From: Nitzschia sp. DOCU1
Lineage: Eukaryota; Bacillariophyta; Bacillariophyceae; Bacillariales; Bacillariaceae
DNA: 64,000 nucleotides
NCBI GenBank assembly: GCA_951394045.1
Contig: OX595996.1
Span: forward strand, 930,001 to 994,000
Direction of reading: 5' to 3'
Below the pieces are notes generated by a model. The model ran no database searches. It was not told the DNA's origin and was given only the letters and a program-made list of their open reading frames with translations. The position numbers and the translations under genes were made by a program. Positions 48,701-56,697 of the stretch are shown here, in pieces. Each line of letters begins with the position of its first letter. Position 1 is the first letter of the stretch.

Positions 48701-49391
48701 CTCCGATCTGCAGAGGCGGTTGCTGGCAACTGAACAACAGTTGGCGCAAGCAAATGAAGATGCATCGTCGTTCCGCACCGAGTCCACCAATCTACGTGGA
48801 CGATTGGCCGAACTCCAATCAGAGCTCGAGGACTATCGCCGGACATCCCAACAACCAGCGAAGGAGCCTAGCGGCCAATCGTCTGCTGAGATGCAATCAC
48901 TTCGGCAGCAAATTGAGCAGCTAAAGCAACAGCAGATTGCTTCGTCATCGCAAACGGGGGCACGAGAAGAGGTGATCGAACGGGAAGTACACCTCCTGCA
49001 GCAACAAATGAGGCAGAAGGACGGAGAAATCAGCAAGCTGGAACGCGAGCTGCAGTCACTCGGTTCCGACTTGTCGCACAAGCACAAGGAGCTTCAAAGC
49101 AAGCAACAGTACGTCGACAAACTATCTTCCGAGCTGGAGGATCTACGTGCCCAGGCAAATCAGGCATCCACCACACGTGCTTTGGAACTAACACGAGACG
49201 ACGCAGAGGATGCTGAAAAGATGCGATCTCAAATCATTTCTTTAGCTAGGGCGCTGGAACAGTCCGAGAGTCGCCGTGCGGTTGCCATTGAAAGGTTGGA
49301 GAGCGAACGACAGGCCAATGCTGACAGCTTGCGCCGCCTCACCGAGTCCGTGAAACGATTTTACTCCACCCTTAGCCTGGGAGATAACTGA
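39711..49391 (+). CDS. giant acidic-repeat and coiled-coil protein (3226 aa)
   Basis: One uninterrupted exon of 9.7 kb from ATG 39711 (MNWLTGGGGDD). Residues 1-1750 are acidic and disordered with two interleaved motifs: about 16 Gly-Trp boxes followed by Asp/Glu and an LDDLD-like helix (GWDEDDQELDGLDDE), and 23 copies of a DHTP box, consensus (V/I/L)(V/L)D(H/Q)(T/V)P. The first few DHTP boxes run into polyproline. A small Cys motif, DCKHCANASTADCPC (about 1906-1920), precedes about 1270 residues of nearly continuous coiled coil (about 1945-3215) ending LSLGDN. The plan, a disordered ligand-rich half plus a long coil, suggests a tether or scaffold such as a golgin. Trp in an acidic context is also how COPI tethers bind delta-COP. 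The family was not recognised, and the role is inference. Confidence 0.85.
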   Translation: MNWLTGGGGDDSGGGWEEDDDLGDLSDQSLENQNEEDSGNEGAPQASHFETQHHQQQQGGGVQLGGGMFMGRLTRFLEAVTQPASDEDEEYEDEGNNNGWGDDDLGGLDEDEEDDHAAAGQEYPQEEIPTTTFMQPPTVEATASQLMDSGWDDGLDLSFEPQLPVFTTTTTTGEQIVPLNDVPDRHPATEQHHHQQPQQFGRNVSFEDFPATSTNNNQNNSGWGNDDDIVVEETMPPPAPSRQVSSLSNAARTEGAVANSTSSGWDEDDQELDGLDDEFGDDNENGVVTPQVVDHTPLPPPPIPSPRSAAMQSRVTTSSTLQSHSVGASSAALAPSSVLEDGWDDEDVDGILDDEEEQPPTQILDHTPPLPPPRPANDTTSQAVSFAAMSVGAVAASTASGWDEDDGTLDDLDVDEDIIIKEEPPLPPSNDKQEHQPTLILDHTPPPPPPPAHNDVASLAVSFAARSTGAVATSNESGWDDDGTFDDLEEEEDVDDGVKQVVDLTPPPPLPPRESQGTASASAVAVGTITEDNGWDDDDDDLDQLGDEEEGQEQDATPLVDHTPPPPPPPKDTSIGRDYTTDAAVMDMDDDISRDDTLSIANSRARHEEHQHQLSQTLLQGPPVVDQVPASLGKPIAFKRTETTDAIKSSNNSVGSSTVDEFRPMAGENGSNNSIEDMMPLPEDNIVDHTPSASRLDRHSSAEESMMVLAGGGGGNSSVSDSWDSLSDRFSDAARPRNRRMVDLTPPVARFHRGVNVDTSLAVAGHTSVGESLDSIDEENEEPESPQQPNREDAPTPVAVEAGWGGTHHRPHAGDEYTIDINQRVSTAIPFGSAITPTTSSSSGIPRTTLEDDEADDDGVPLVDHTPIPLVKNVSTAASVDVLSVSSEEGDLGESIVGIDDVKEDLYGQVVDHTPATPNPAERPRVDGVGLQAIVTKQEDDTVVGVAENTEVEKDIKADDEMDDESSRGTKTTNEEFENRSLISSVRVTIPEEKQLVDHVPPARKMSKTMDASTMVFGDASTASSEVGDDIANDDDTSPARFGPIVDHTPNVHFRTARSVATSVVTQTSGLDVELKEDDDLDNTVGAAGSTDGGPEEEGWGAEHSSLPPSVSEEKHLVDHVPSRSSSNSRIPPMDGSMRVMVDNADDLTQGVDTIAEDAALDFGPIVDHTPFTARSVAYSVAASVATQPDKPDDDMDNTTAVGGVSIEGGDGWDNDIPDLEDISAGDDGVMDEIKEPTLVDHVPHRSFPHTADASTMVLLDPMDAGSTVGYDDTTANNAQDDRYGPVVDHTPTPPMSGAHVSVDASMRVQASEMNAGDRQDDDEEDGGTWFGASTVGGVSTVGASGEASTAEDDSSRGGWDDDGDILDDLASPTSNARRLRSNERHDVVDHVPQIAPPGPTDASLAVMVDPSVASSHAKEENEDNIDTGSFGAVVDHTPSITKASHHSVANSIATNATGISTDIKRDEEMDETTWNGGASTRDEGWDQDEPELQDLVDVDEDQMPPLVDHVPERPESRPTDASTFVAGEASEIFSQVDDLGQDETYFGPVVDQTPHAQFSVHASAAGSTIVNIASVAEDDLDVAVENAIAGEDPRREAQEQIGWQETLPNPQSGNDEDNQDREQLVDYVPDEQQEEIPDLVRDGSSEMATVGEKSTMLPADDPKEDEFGPVVDQLPIPEESNTPTLSPVTASHSGARKKAPSVASSGAQNVDSIAPNFSVESKGSKEDGLDEDEFGPVVDHLPNASSRASFTPSRGGSTVDALATVSEVEDDYVAGDGWEDDVDIDVGDQPSPNASTRPGDDRNLSVKWIDGLSGKNSTGGSATGETGYFDAEMGDSSRTPLNETRYYDPELGDTNTWGSLNLYEADDGDDTPPSTPRGSFESRKVVDVTTEDAKPAAVTIISGGDCKHCANASTADCPCVKRLLAANAGKEGIIGSLKTPEGNMVKVNFDKLLETEMTKRRLVEKEFQALRTTIESLKSSKDTLVLAGETQMDILNKMKNSNHSLSHDLEAARSATDGLRAQNEDFKARNRLLEDQMASLDEEKLKLETECLALKRDMEVLQAQITQISSSATSNLSSRENELQSEISRWKGSNEELSHKIARFETECENLRGKNESLYEDLETYRESMSKLEDEKAAMLSKESSLNVEIKHLKGSLQSQRVATSGTFQAQITALQSEIAAKSGECAELKSQVASLQNKLNVSEAEKFKHTKELARVAKDKEQTIAEFETRIAKKKEEMEDVLRAKDASIEELKKKLTSESQIIQKLKEEKANLENLKKTDALAHQGAIAEKNRQILAVDNARKTTAAKVDALEKEKIRLSTEITALTQRAAAAEARNKDLPSLQKERDDLQAELERRNAAVVQMQAQIEQYDSRIEENASNWQREISSLQQERDRLESEVASSGHTLEEMSRSLHSVEIEKDDLRRMVADLQSKCEELESASQQVRPDEENLSSTLRTEFNELQRRLTAAESHNQTLVAEQMERSKHHLDLETRLSQALSDLAMAQSEKSNWEARLSESENLARSLRVEMDQVKSDRQQLQLKYQDLLSNSSSAMEDAQKSRSAYESNQKDLEGLAAECDSLRRELADALARYDARESHFRHLENELSKSNSLLAEKEQSIVALKEQQKSTIAGFMNLQSSNKMLAAKIEDLEAEIQSFALERASLKRSAEQYANSMEQLSNQLEAVSMQRDTFEQERIMLEEENEEMLVQFGLLKEEMDATDEQLQQLDTQRAEWERAAQDSQWRLEETQRRLDELSSGLKTEAHQALATMEAEKGRLANEKHELQIRVQDLAEMNNTLQGKLQAFESEKLSLLARLDELGRQVSESVSASESKEGRLMSIISDLEEKNQDLSSQSRFQENQITELQASLDRSESTAKDVTDLRRRLSSLEQALAENQRLLEQKDGTLEDLRFQLENAGKEPVESAELETLRRTVREMAESAERDRSNIQELEGLSDETTRELKKTLDQLSSAEALVGQLRNELSEKQRNDREASDLQRRLLATEQQLAQANEDASSFRTESTNLRGRLAELQSELEDYRRTSQQPAKEPSGQSSAEMQSLRQQIEQLKQQQIASSSQTGAREEVIEREVHLLQQQMRQKDGEISKLERELQSLGSDLSHKHKELQSKQQYVDKLSSELEDLRAQANQASTTRALELTRDDAEDAEKMRSQIISLARALEQSESRRAVAIERLESERQANADSLRRLTESVKRFYSTLSLGDN
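40584..44939 (+). repeat. 23 DHTP boxes in the giant protein
   Basis: They run from residue 292 (VVDHTP) to about 1743 (VVDHLP). In the second half, boxes of the form FGPxVDHTP alternate with xxLVDHVP. The latter are followed at about 10 residues by a (T)DAS(T/L)xV segment, implying a longer unit of roughly 120 residues that was duplicated as a whole. Confidence 0.85.
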
Positions 49392-49637
49392 TTCATCGTT
49401 GGAGAATCAAGTATATAAACTAAACAATTGTACGATAGTAATGTCTTGAACGACAACAACTGTACGAGACTATGGTTATCTCGATAAACGGTGATCACGC
49501 TTGCAATTTGCTCCGACAACTTGATACACCTTCGCTCAACTAGTCAAACCCCAGCAATCTTGTGGCAATAGCAAATATTGAGGCCATTCTACAACTTTTA
49601 CTGCAAAGTCTATCTTTCACCCGCGATGATGAGCATC

Positions 49638-50135
49638 TTAGTTTCCGGATGCTCCAGTCTTCTGGATGTTGGACATCAATTCGGCAATCTTGTCATCAAG
49701 ACGATCTTCGGCCTCCTTTTGCAGCTTGGCAAGGTCCTTCTCGAAATCCATCTCTTTCCAGTCCTTTTCCCATTCGGCGCTCAAGGCGGTTTTAGAGACA
49801 AAGGCAGGTCTGTGTCAATGTGAGCGAGTGGGCACGCAGCAAGTGTGAGCAAACGGGTCGACAATGGACGGCAATCCAGATGCGCTAACGGCAGTCGAAA
49901 AGAAACCAAAATCCACCAATCATCAAAATCATACGAGAAAAAACTCAATTCTACGGAAACAAACGTTCCACAACACCTCCATATCCAGCGAAGGCCCATC
50001 CACAGCCCAAACGTCATGATAACCTCCCACTATTCGTTTCCAACAACAAAAATGCTGGCACTGTGAAACACACCTGCTAGGGGCAAAGGCGGAAGCAGAA
50101 GCCACAAGGGCAGCGATAACAAGAGCTTGCTTCAT
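49638..50135 (-). CDS. 77-aa plastid-targeted helical protein (2 exons)
   Basis: Exon 1 is 50074-50135 and encodes MKQALVIAALVASASAFAPS, a textbook diatom plastid presequence with the ASAFAP cleavage site. The intron is 49810-50073 (264 bp, GT...CAG). Exon 2 is 49638-49809 and joins within an AGA codon to give PAFVSKTALSAEWEKDW..., ending GASGN and TAA. The mature part (about 57 aa) is acidic, begins near TALSAEWEKDW and is probably one amphipathic helix with heptad-like spacing (FEKDLAKLQKEAEDRLDDKIAELM). The phase-matched junction and coherent protein support the model. No family was recognised. Small proteins of this shape occur as photosystem or thylakoid accessory subunits, but that is only a guess. 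Confidence 0.8.
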
Positions 50136-50845
50136 CTTGGTATAAAGAGCTGGAATAAAGACGTGATAATCCGTTGCAACTATGCAAACGTAGTGCACAA
50201 CGAGCGGGTGGTTCCCATGGCGGGCCCTTGCACGAGGCGCGAGAGCAACAGCAAAACGGATCGACGTTCGTGGGTCAAAACAGACGCACGCATACGTCAC
50301 TGTCTATGGGTATGGGTAGGCGTGGCGGGGGCACGACGCACGAGAACCCCAGAAGTGCGTGATGATGAATGGTCCAATCAGTCGGCCGCAAGTTGAACTC
50401 CGAAAAAGGGACCCGATTCGAACAACAGGTTATGTGCCAAGTGAAAGTTTGAGTCACCATTCACGAGTCCCGCAAAGAAAGCTTCTCTGTGGCTTCCTCA
50501 CATCCAAGATGCGAACCCCAAAAGCAGATCAACGGAGGGACGCGAAAGATGGCTGGATGCGAACACTAATGCCGATCGTCGATGACCACGGCGTCGACGT
50601 CTCGCCTGTCGTCACAATATTAACCTTTGAGACAAATTGAAAGAGCACCACAACCAAGGTCAGCTCTACGAAGTTCCAGCCAGGTACGGGCTCTCTGAAG
50701 GATTTTCTGTTGCGGTCATTGTCGTCTCGTCTGGGATTTTCTCACATGCCGATCTGCATCCTTATTTTTGCCACTGCTCGTCCATGCTATCGTTCTGTTT
50801 TGCTGGCAGATTCATTAGTATCCCGAAAAAGCAACAACAACAAAA
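50136..50845. promoter_or_regulatory. divergent intergenic, 710 bp
   Basis: Between the plastid-protein start (50135, minus) and the start at 50846 (plus). No gene or motif was recognised. Confidence 0.35.
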
Positions 50846-51268
50846 ATGCCTGATGCCGGAGAAGCCTTGCATTCGCCCAGCGCGGAATTCATGAAGCTCG
50901 TAGATGTCGACCACATGTCTGATTTCGACGAAGTTGTGGCCTACCTTTCGACCAATCTCGATAAGATCATCAACGAAGTCCACGGATTCGACAAATTGCT
51001 CATTGACAATCAAAAGACCCAATTGAACTGTCCACCCGCGCCAGAAGCAGGGGATAGTCATGGTTCTTTGCTTATTCGGAGTTTGAGCGAGAAAGAGGGC
51101 CCCGGCGGTATCACGCTGAAGCGGGAGTTCAAGGTTCACGACATGGGAGTGGACGCCGAAAATCCTGGATTGCACAAAGTTGAAATCCGAGAGGACGTTG
51201 TAAAGGCGGACGATGAGACCCCATCCTTCTCGGAGAATGTCAGAGTCGTTAGCATTTCTCGGCCCTAG
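50846..51268 (+). CDS. small acidic protein of unknown function
   Basis: 140 aa from ATG 50846 in a favourable context (CAAAAATGCC). Residues about 15-65 look helical (FDEVVAYLSTNLDKIINEVHGFDKLLIDNQK). The C-terminal half looks like beta strands (GGITLKREFKVHDMG, HKVEIREDVV), ending NVRVVSISRP. No signal, membrane segment or known motif. Convergent with the demethylase gene 191 bp away. The composition is that of a real coding frame, but no function can be assigned. Confidence 0.62.
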   Translation: MPDAGEALHSPSAEFMKLVDVDHMSDFDEVVAYLSTNLDKIINEVHGFDKLLIDNQKTQLNCPPAPEAGDSHGSLLIRSLSEKEGPGGITLKREFKVHDMGVDAENPGLHKVEIREDVVKADDETPSFSENVRVVSISRP

Positions 51269-51459
51269 AGATCTTTGCTGGCGGCTATCGTAGAGTGGAA
51301 CGACCGACCGACAAACCTCCAACAAAGCGGGGAAATCGCTTGGTCTCTCAGAATCTAGCGCCTACGCTACTGCAACAGGATGGTAAAATATATCAGAAAT
51401 AAAAATAATTTACACTATTAGCTTCTACTTTCTTTCAGATCTCGCGTTCAAAGGGATGA

Positions 51460-53913
51460 TTAGTGAGGAATCTCCATGACCAAATCATCATCGTCGTCGT
51501 CTTCATCATCGTCGTCCTCCCTACCATCATCCCCAGATCCCTTGTCCTCGTCTGTCGTGACTTCTTGAGGAGAAGAACCCACCGGACGCTCGGGAGCGAT
51601 GTAAGGCTCGGTCGAAATAGGGATGGCCTTGTGATCTTCAAGATCCTTTTGGACACCAGCTGCAATCTCGGGTAAATCATCCGATTGTACCGACGCATCC
51701 TCTTCAACATCCCCCTCCGCCTCTTTTAGAGACTCGCAGTGCTTGTGGACTTTCTTCAAGGTGGCCAATAACTTGTCTTCCTTGCTCCAAATCATCAGGT
51801 AGCGGCGCTCTGGAGGGCACCGGCACATGTAGTGACTATGGCGGAGACAACTGACTTTTGACTGCGAGCATTCACAGGCAACCGCCGAAAAGAAGCAGAC
51901 ATGCTTGCAGGCATGACAGAGCCTCTTGTCGTCATAATCGGCAGACTCTTCGTCGAGTTGGTCCAAGCGGTTTTCAGGTAGACGAATGATGTCAGAGACA
52001 TCGCGTACGCCCGTGGCCACTAGCCTCCTTCGCAGCTGTAGTTCTTCATTGACGACTCGCTCCAACTCGTTCAACAAAGACTTGCAGTTCTTGTAGGACT
52101 TTTGCTCCTCCAAATGGAAAGCCATTGTAAACGTCAATCGATCGTGGGAAAAGACGGCAGGCCTTGCGAAGGAACGGTAGCGCTCATTAGCATCCGCTCC
52201 GTGCGCAATCCAATCATGAGTAGCAAAGTTGACAGCCTCCCCAATATTTGGGCCCATGCTGAAACCACCGTGGAATGCGCGAGGAAAGGTAACCACGAAC
52301 TCGCCTTCGTATTGAAGGAGCTTGTAAATGGGGACCTCCGCCTTTTGCAAGAGACGAGGACTAAACATGGTCGTGATATGGTGAAGTAGATCAGGCACAT
52401 CCCTCATCTTCATAGAAAGATAATTCTTAAAGACTTTCTCCAACCCCTCGGCGTCCTTCTTGGTTCCTGGGACACCATACCACTGCTTTGGCGCACCTTT
52501 GTGGTGGTAGTTGATACTGTAGAGATAGTTGTCCTCGTTGTGCCAGCAAAAAGTGGTGAATAACGACCCATAGTACATCCATGGCACGTTGATCCCATTG
52601 ATTCCAACCTTGACATGACGGAGAATGGAATCAGGTGCCCACGGGATGTTGTTGGTATTCCACCAAGTCTCCTTGTAGTAGTCTTCCGTCCCAAACTTGG
52701 GTTCAGGGAGTTTCATTTTCTCAGGATCGCACGTGCCGTACACGCATCTGCCCCGTTCAGAAAGCGGAAATCCAGACCCAAACTCGTTCGTATCAACGTC
52801 GTTGCCATATTCCACGGCGATTTCACGGCTTCGAGTTTCCACGATTTCCCAGTAGTCTCTTTCTAGGTTGGCAGGTGTGAACGTGCGTCGAGGGCCATCG
52901 TCGCTGGTGTCTTCCTCAACGCCATAAGATGTGAGGAGGTCGTGCTCAGGATAATTCTTAGCTTTGTACTCCTTGGTAAACGCGCTGGCCATACGGTTGT
53001 ATTCACCAGGGTTATACTCCTCCCCATCTCCGAATGCAACCCCCTCTTGTAGGCGATGGAGGAGCTGATGCTTAGTGGAAAAGCGCTTGCGAATGTTCAT
53101 GTCGGCGCCTGCCAAGTAACAACGAGATCGGAATGAAATTTCGAAGGAAAATGTGAGACGCGCACATCACGTAGAATTGCACGTACGGCGACTTCAGTAC
53201 CACGATGTACGATGGCGATGCGGGAGTGGCATCAAACTAAACTCAGGAGGCAGTTAACGATGGCCTTCACAGTTCGATTGTAGCTGTTGATAACAAAATG
53301 AAGCCATGGGAGACGATGGTAGAGAGGGGTTTCTAGTGGTAGAAAGTAAAACGGGCAACATTCTGGCGGGCACCTGTGCGAAAAAACTCGCCCGCGCAAA
53401 CCCTCCCTGAAAAACTCGCCAGAATTCCACCATACCGCCCCCAAGACACGATCACCCGCATGACCATGGAATAAGCAAGTGGAGCTCACAATTTTGCACA
53501 CGATTTCGATGCAGATAGAAGGCAGCGGCGTCATAGTAGGAGCAGACACCAAACAAATAACATTCGCAAGACGTAGGCACTGCCATATCAGAGATATAAT
53601 AAAGATTGTACTTACATAGTGGTCCTGGTTTCCACCCATTTGGCGGCACGATTTTGCAAATTCCGTAGTGTTGAGCCTCAGGTCGGATTTTCTCTATGTA
53701 GTCTAAAGGACTTCCTTCCATATCTTCGACAGTAGGGTAGAAAGTGGGTCCCCATGGTACATCGATCTTTCCTCGAGAGTTCTTATCCAACTTAGAATTT
53801 TGGATCGCTTGATGCAACAAGCGCTCCTCATTGGCAGTGCTTGAATGCACCGGCTGTTGGGGCCGATGCAGCCGGCGCCGTTTCGAGGACTTGTTACGAT
53901 TAAGCGTACTCAT
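51460..53913 (-). CDS. JmjN-JmjC-C5HC2 histone demethylase (2 exons)
   Basis: Exon 1 is 53616-53913; the intron is 53109-53615 (507 bp, GTAAGT...GGCAG); exon 2 is 51460-53108. The junction completes a TGC codon, giving 648 aa. JmjN is in exon 1 (VPWGPTFYPTVEDMEGSPLDYIEKI, about 52-76). JmjC is in exon 2, with iron ligands in CWHNEDN (His, Glu) and RAFHGGFSMG (second His), and INYHHKGAPKQWYGVP typical of the KDM4/KDM5 group. A C5HC2 zinc finger follows (CHACKHVCFFSAVACECS...CRC), which points to the KDM5/JARID1-like class acting on H3K4. PHD and ARID domains are absent. The C-terminal tail is strongly acidic. Role: 2-oxoglutarate-dependent removal of lysine methyl groups; site specificity is inferred. 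Confidence 0.9.
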
Positions 53914-54579
53914 ATTAGCTAAAATCAACCAAGAGCAAAGCTTGAAGCCTCGAATCCCACAAAGCAACGTCGAAGGAACGAAAGATCTAACCTAAGATCG
54001 ATCTAACTTGGTTCCAAGTTTAAAGTGACTCCCCAACAAGGGGTGATTCGGGTTTGTTACTTTTTCTTTCACCTCCGCGTCATCGTGTGGTACCTATTAT
54101 CGCCCGCGAAAAAGCGCGACGATTTCTCGGCCTCTGTCGAAGACCGAACCGCCAGCTGTTGGAACGAGCTCTTTTGACTTGGGTGCGAGGTCTCATTATG
54201 TTCGAGCGGTTCGACTGAACTTCCGTTGAATGAGTGGCCGGCGTGAACAGGCGCGCGAGGTCAATGGGTCACAGTCATAAAAATGGCGGGAAAAATGGTT
54301 AGGCAGGAGCCATCAGCCCCCCCCAAAGGGCAAAACAGAGATACTGCGAAACGAAATATGGGATGATGCTATGATATGCGTTACCGGTATCTGAGAGGAC
54401 GCTGTTGTTCTGTCATGCTCTTAAGATTAAGACTGCTTTATCAAGAAAGTGGGCGTTTTCCTGAGATTCTATTAGACTTCCTTGCTTAGTGTTGCTGTGT
54501 GAATCGACAGGCCTCGAACGACCTAGTCTCGGTGTAGGGGTAGTGGTACATCCATCAGATTACCCCGAGTATCAGCATC
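53914..54579. promoter_or_regulatory. divergent intergenic, 666 bp
   Basis: Between the demethylase start and the RING-protein start. No TATA box or RNA gene could be assigned. Confidence 0.35.
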
Positions 54580-56538
54580 ATGGGCGAAAAGAAAAAGGAG
54601 AAAAAGGAAAAGAAGAAGTCAGACGACAAACCAAAGAAGTCTAAGAAATCTAAAGATGACGATGAGGAAAAGAAGGCCAAGAAGGACAAAAAGGATAAGG
54701 ACAAGAAAAAGAAGTCCAAATCCGACGATGTAGCCGATCCATCGAAAAAGTCGAAAGACAAGTCGGCCAAGAAGGACAAGGATAAAGATAAGAAGAAGAA
54801 GGACAAGAAGAAAGATAAGGATGGAAAAGTCAAGAAGGACAAAAGTTCAAAGAAAGATCACAAAGAGAAGAAGGAAAAGAAAAAAGACAAGGGGAAGAGC
54901 AAGGACTCTGACAAAAAGAAGAAATCGAAAAAGGGCAAGGACAAAGGTGCCGTTGAAACAGTGTGCTGCATATGCAAAGACAAAGATGCAGATGCTTCCG
55001 CTGGCGGACTTTGCAGTCATGTTTTTTGTTTACCGTGTCTGGAGAATCAGTTGCACAAGCCACTGAAGGATCCTCAAGAGGATGATAATCACTTAGGCGC
55101 ACCTACGTTGGGCAGATGCCCGGAATGTCGAGCGGAACTGCGAAAGTTCGAAATGAAAGATATCAAATCTGGCAAAGCTAAATACAAACGATCAAAAGGA
55201 ATCGGAAAAGCTGAAATCAAGGGCAAGACCTTCCGACCAAAGGATAGTGACTCTAAGCTGATACATTTCTGCTTTGATGAGAAGGAACCATACATCGACT
55301 TCCGCGAGGCGATTGAAGCCGACCATACCAAGTTTTACATGAACGACGGAAGCCAGGTACCTGAGAAAAAGTATTTTGATGACGGTTTCCACTGGGATGA
55401 GCCGACAAGAACATTTCACGGATCATTATCTTGGAATCCGGTAACGTTTCAGGGAGCCTACCGATGGGACGTTGTGCTTGCGTTCAACAAAGAATATACG
55501 GAAATCCATGTCGGTATCATACACGAACGCAAGGACCGTGTACCAGGGAAGAAGGACAAGATAGATGACGATGACTTGGGTAAATTTCAGTACCCTCTCG
55601 ATGGCAAGTGGAAGTTACTATGGAAGAATCCCGATGGGAACCAGCAAACAGGCGCCATCACTGTCAGTAACAATGAGTTCCAGCAAGGCCCGTACTTGTT
55701 TAACCTCAACTTTGCGGATCCATCTAGTCCAAAGTTCCGATGGCCGTTGGATCCTGTCTTTGCTACCGCGAAATCGGGCGTGAATCTCAAGAAGAAGCCT
55801 TTTGGTCCAAAGGTTGGGGAACGCATCGTATGGGAAACGACACATCCCGCTTTTGCCGAGATCACGTGGGAGCGCGAAAGCGTAGGTGAAGTACCAATTC
55901 AGAAGACTCAGCATTTTGGTGTGTCCGGCGAAGCGTATACATCCGAGAAAGAAAAGGACAACAAGAAGAAATCCAAAGAGAAAGGAAAGGAAGAAAAACC
56001 GGCCAAAAAGAAAAGTGATGCCAGCGCCAAATCCAAAGGTAAAGGCAAGTCAGACGACGAAAAGCCTAGATCAAAAGAAAAGCTATCGGATGACGAGAAG
56101 CCGAGGTCGAAATCCAAGGTTAAAGAGGAGAAGCCCAAAAAGAAAGACGAAAAGCCAAAGGAAGCAGAAAAGCCGCCAGAGGAGGAAAAACCAAAGTCCA
56201 AACCAAAAGTGGTCGAAAAGAAGCCCGCTGCAAAAGCCAAGGCATCATCGGATGATGATGACTCTTCTAGTTCGAGCTCTGGAAGTAGTTCTAGCTCAGG
56301 CTCGAGTTCGGGCTCTTCCTCAGGTTCTTCGTCGGCCTCCGAAAAGGGCTGGAGTGACGCTTCAGGCAACTCTAGCTCGAAAGGCGATGATGACGGTTCG
56401 AAAGGTGAATCAGTCGAAGAAAAGCCTGATTCGGCAGCAAAGAAACCAGCGGACGATGACTCTTCTTCTAGCTCGAGCTCTGGAAGCAGTTCGAGCTCGG
56501 GTTCGTCCAGCGGCTCATCAAGTTCCAGCTCGAGTTAG
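54580..56538 (+). CDS. RING protein with Lys-rich head and Ser-rich tail
   Basis: 652 aa from ATG 54580. Residues 1-126 are nearly half Lys, in KKDK/KKSK runs, resembling a nuclear or nucleolar targeting and RNA-binding segment. A C3HC4-type RING follows at about 129-195: Cys129-x2-Cys132, CSHVFCLPC, CPEC. It suggests E3 ubiquitin-ligase activity. Residues about 225-445 form an ordered, Trp-rich beta domain (FHGSLSWNPVTFQGAYRWDVVL, KWKLLWKNPDGNQQTG, RIVWETTHPAFAEITWE) not matched to a known family. The tail (about 460-652) is Lys/Glu/Pro-rich, with two Asp-Ser poly-Ser blocks (DDDDSSSSSSGSS) like casein-kinase-2 targets in nucleolar proteins. Single exon. The substrate is unknown. Confidence 0.82.
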   Translation: MGEKKKEKKEKKKSDDKPKKSKKSKDDDEEKKAKKDKKDKDKKKKSKSDDVADPSKKSKDKSAKKDKDKDKKKKDKKKDKDGKVKKDKSSKKDHKEKKEKKKDKGKSKDSDKKKKSKKGKDKGAVETVCCICKDKDADASAGGLCSHVFCLPCLENQLHKPLKDPQEDDNHLGAPTLGRCPECRAELRKFEMKDIKSGKAKYKRSKGIGKAEIKGKTFRPKDSDSKLIHFCFDEKEPYIDFREAIEADHTKFYMNDGSQVPEKKYFDDGFHWDEPTRTFHGSLSWNPVTFQGAYRWDVVLAFNKEYTEIHVGIIHERKDRVPGKKDKIDDDDLGKFQYPLDGKWKLLWKNPDGNQQTGAITVSNNEFQQGPYLFNLNFADPSSPKFRWPLDPVFATAKSGVNLKKKPFGPKVGERIVWETTHPAFAEITWERESVGEVPIQKTQHFGVSGEAYTSEKEKDNKKKSKEKGKEEKPAKKKSDASAKSKGKGKSDDEKPRSKEKLSDDEKPRSKSKVKEEKPKKKDEKPKEAEKPPEEEKPKSKPKVVEKKPAAKAKASSDDDDSSSSSSGSSSSSGSSSGSSSGSSSASEKGWSDASGNSSSKGDDDGSKGESVEEKPDSAAKKPADDDSSSSSSSGSSSSSGSSSGSSSSSSS

Positions 56539-56697
56539 TGGCTACGTGATTTACATTGCTAGCAAATGTTAAAGTTAGAAAGCAGCAAATTCTAGAGCAT
56601 TTGAAAAACTCGCGTGTGGCATTGGTGTCGATCGCCCGCTCCGATGAAAGGTTCTTTACTCATGACGTCCTATCACCATCCTCTTTTCTGGCCACAA

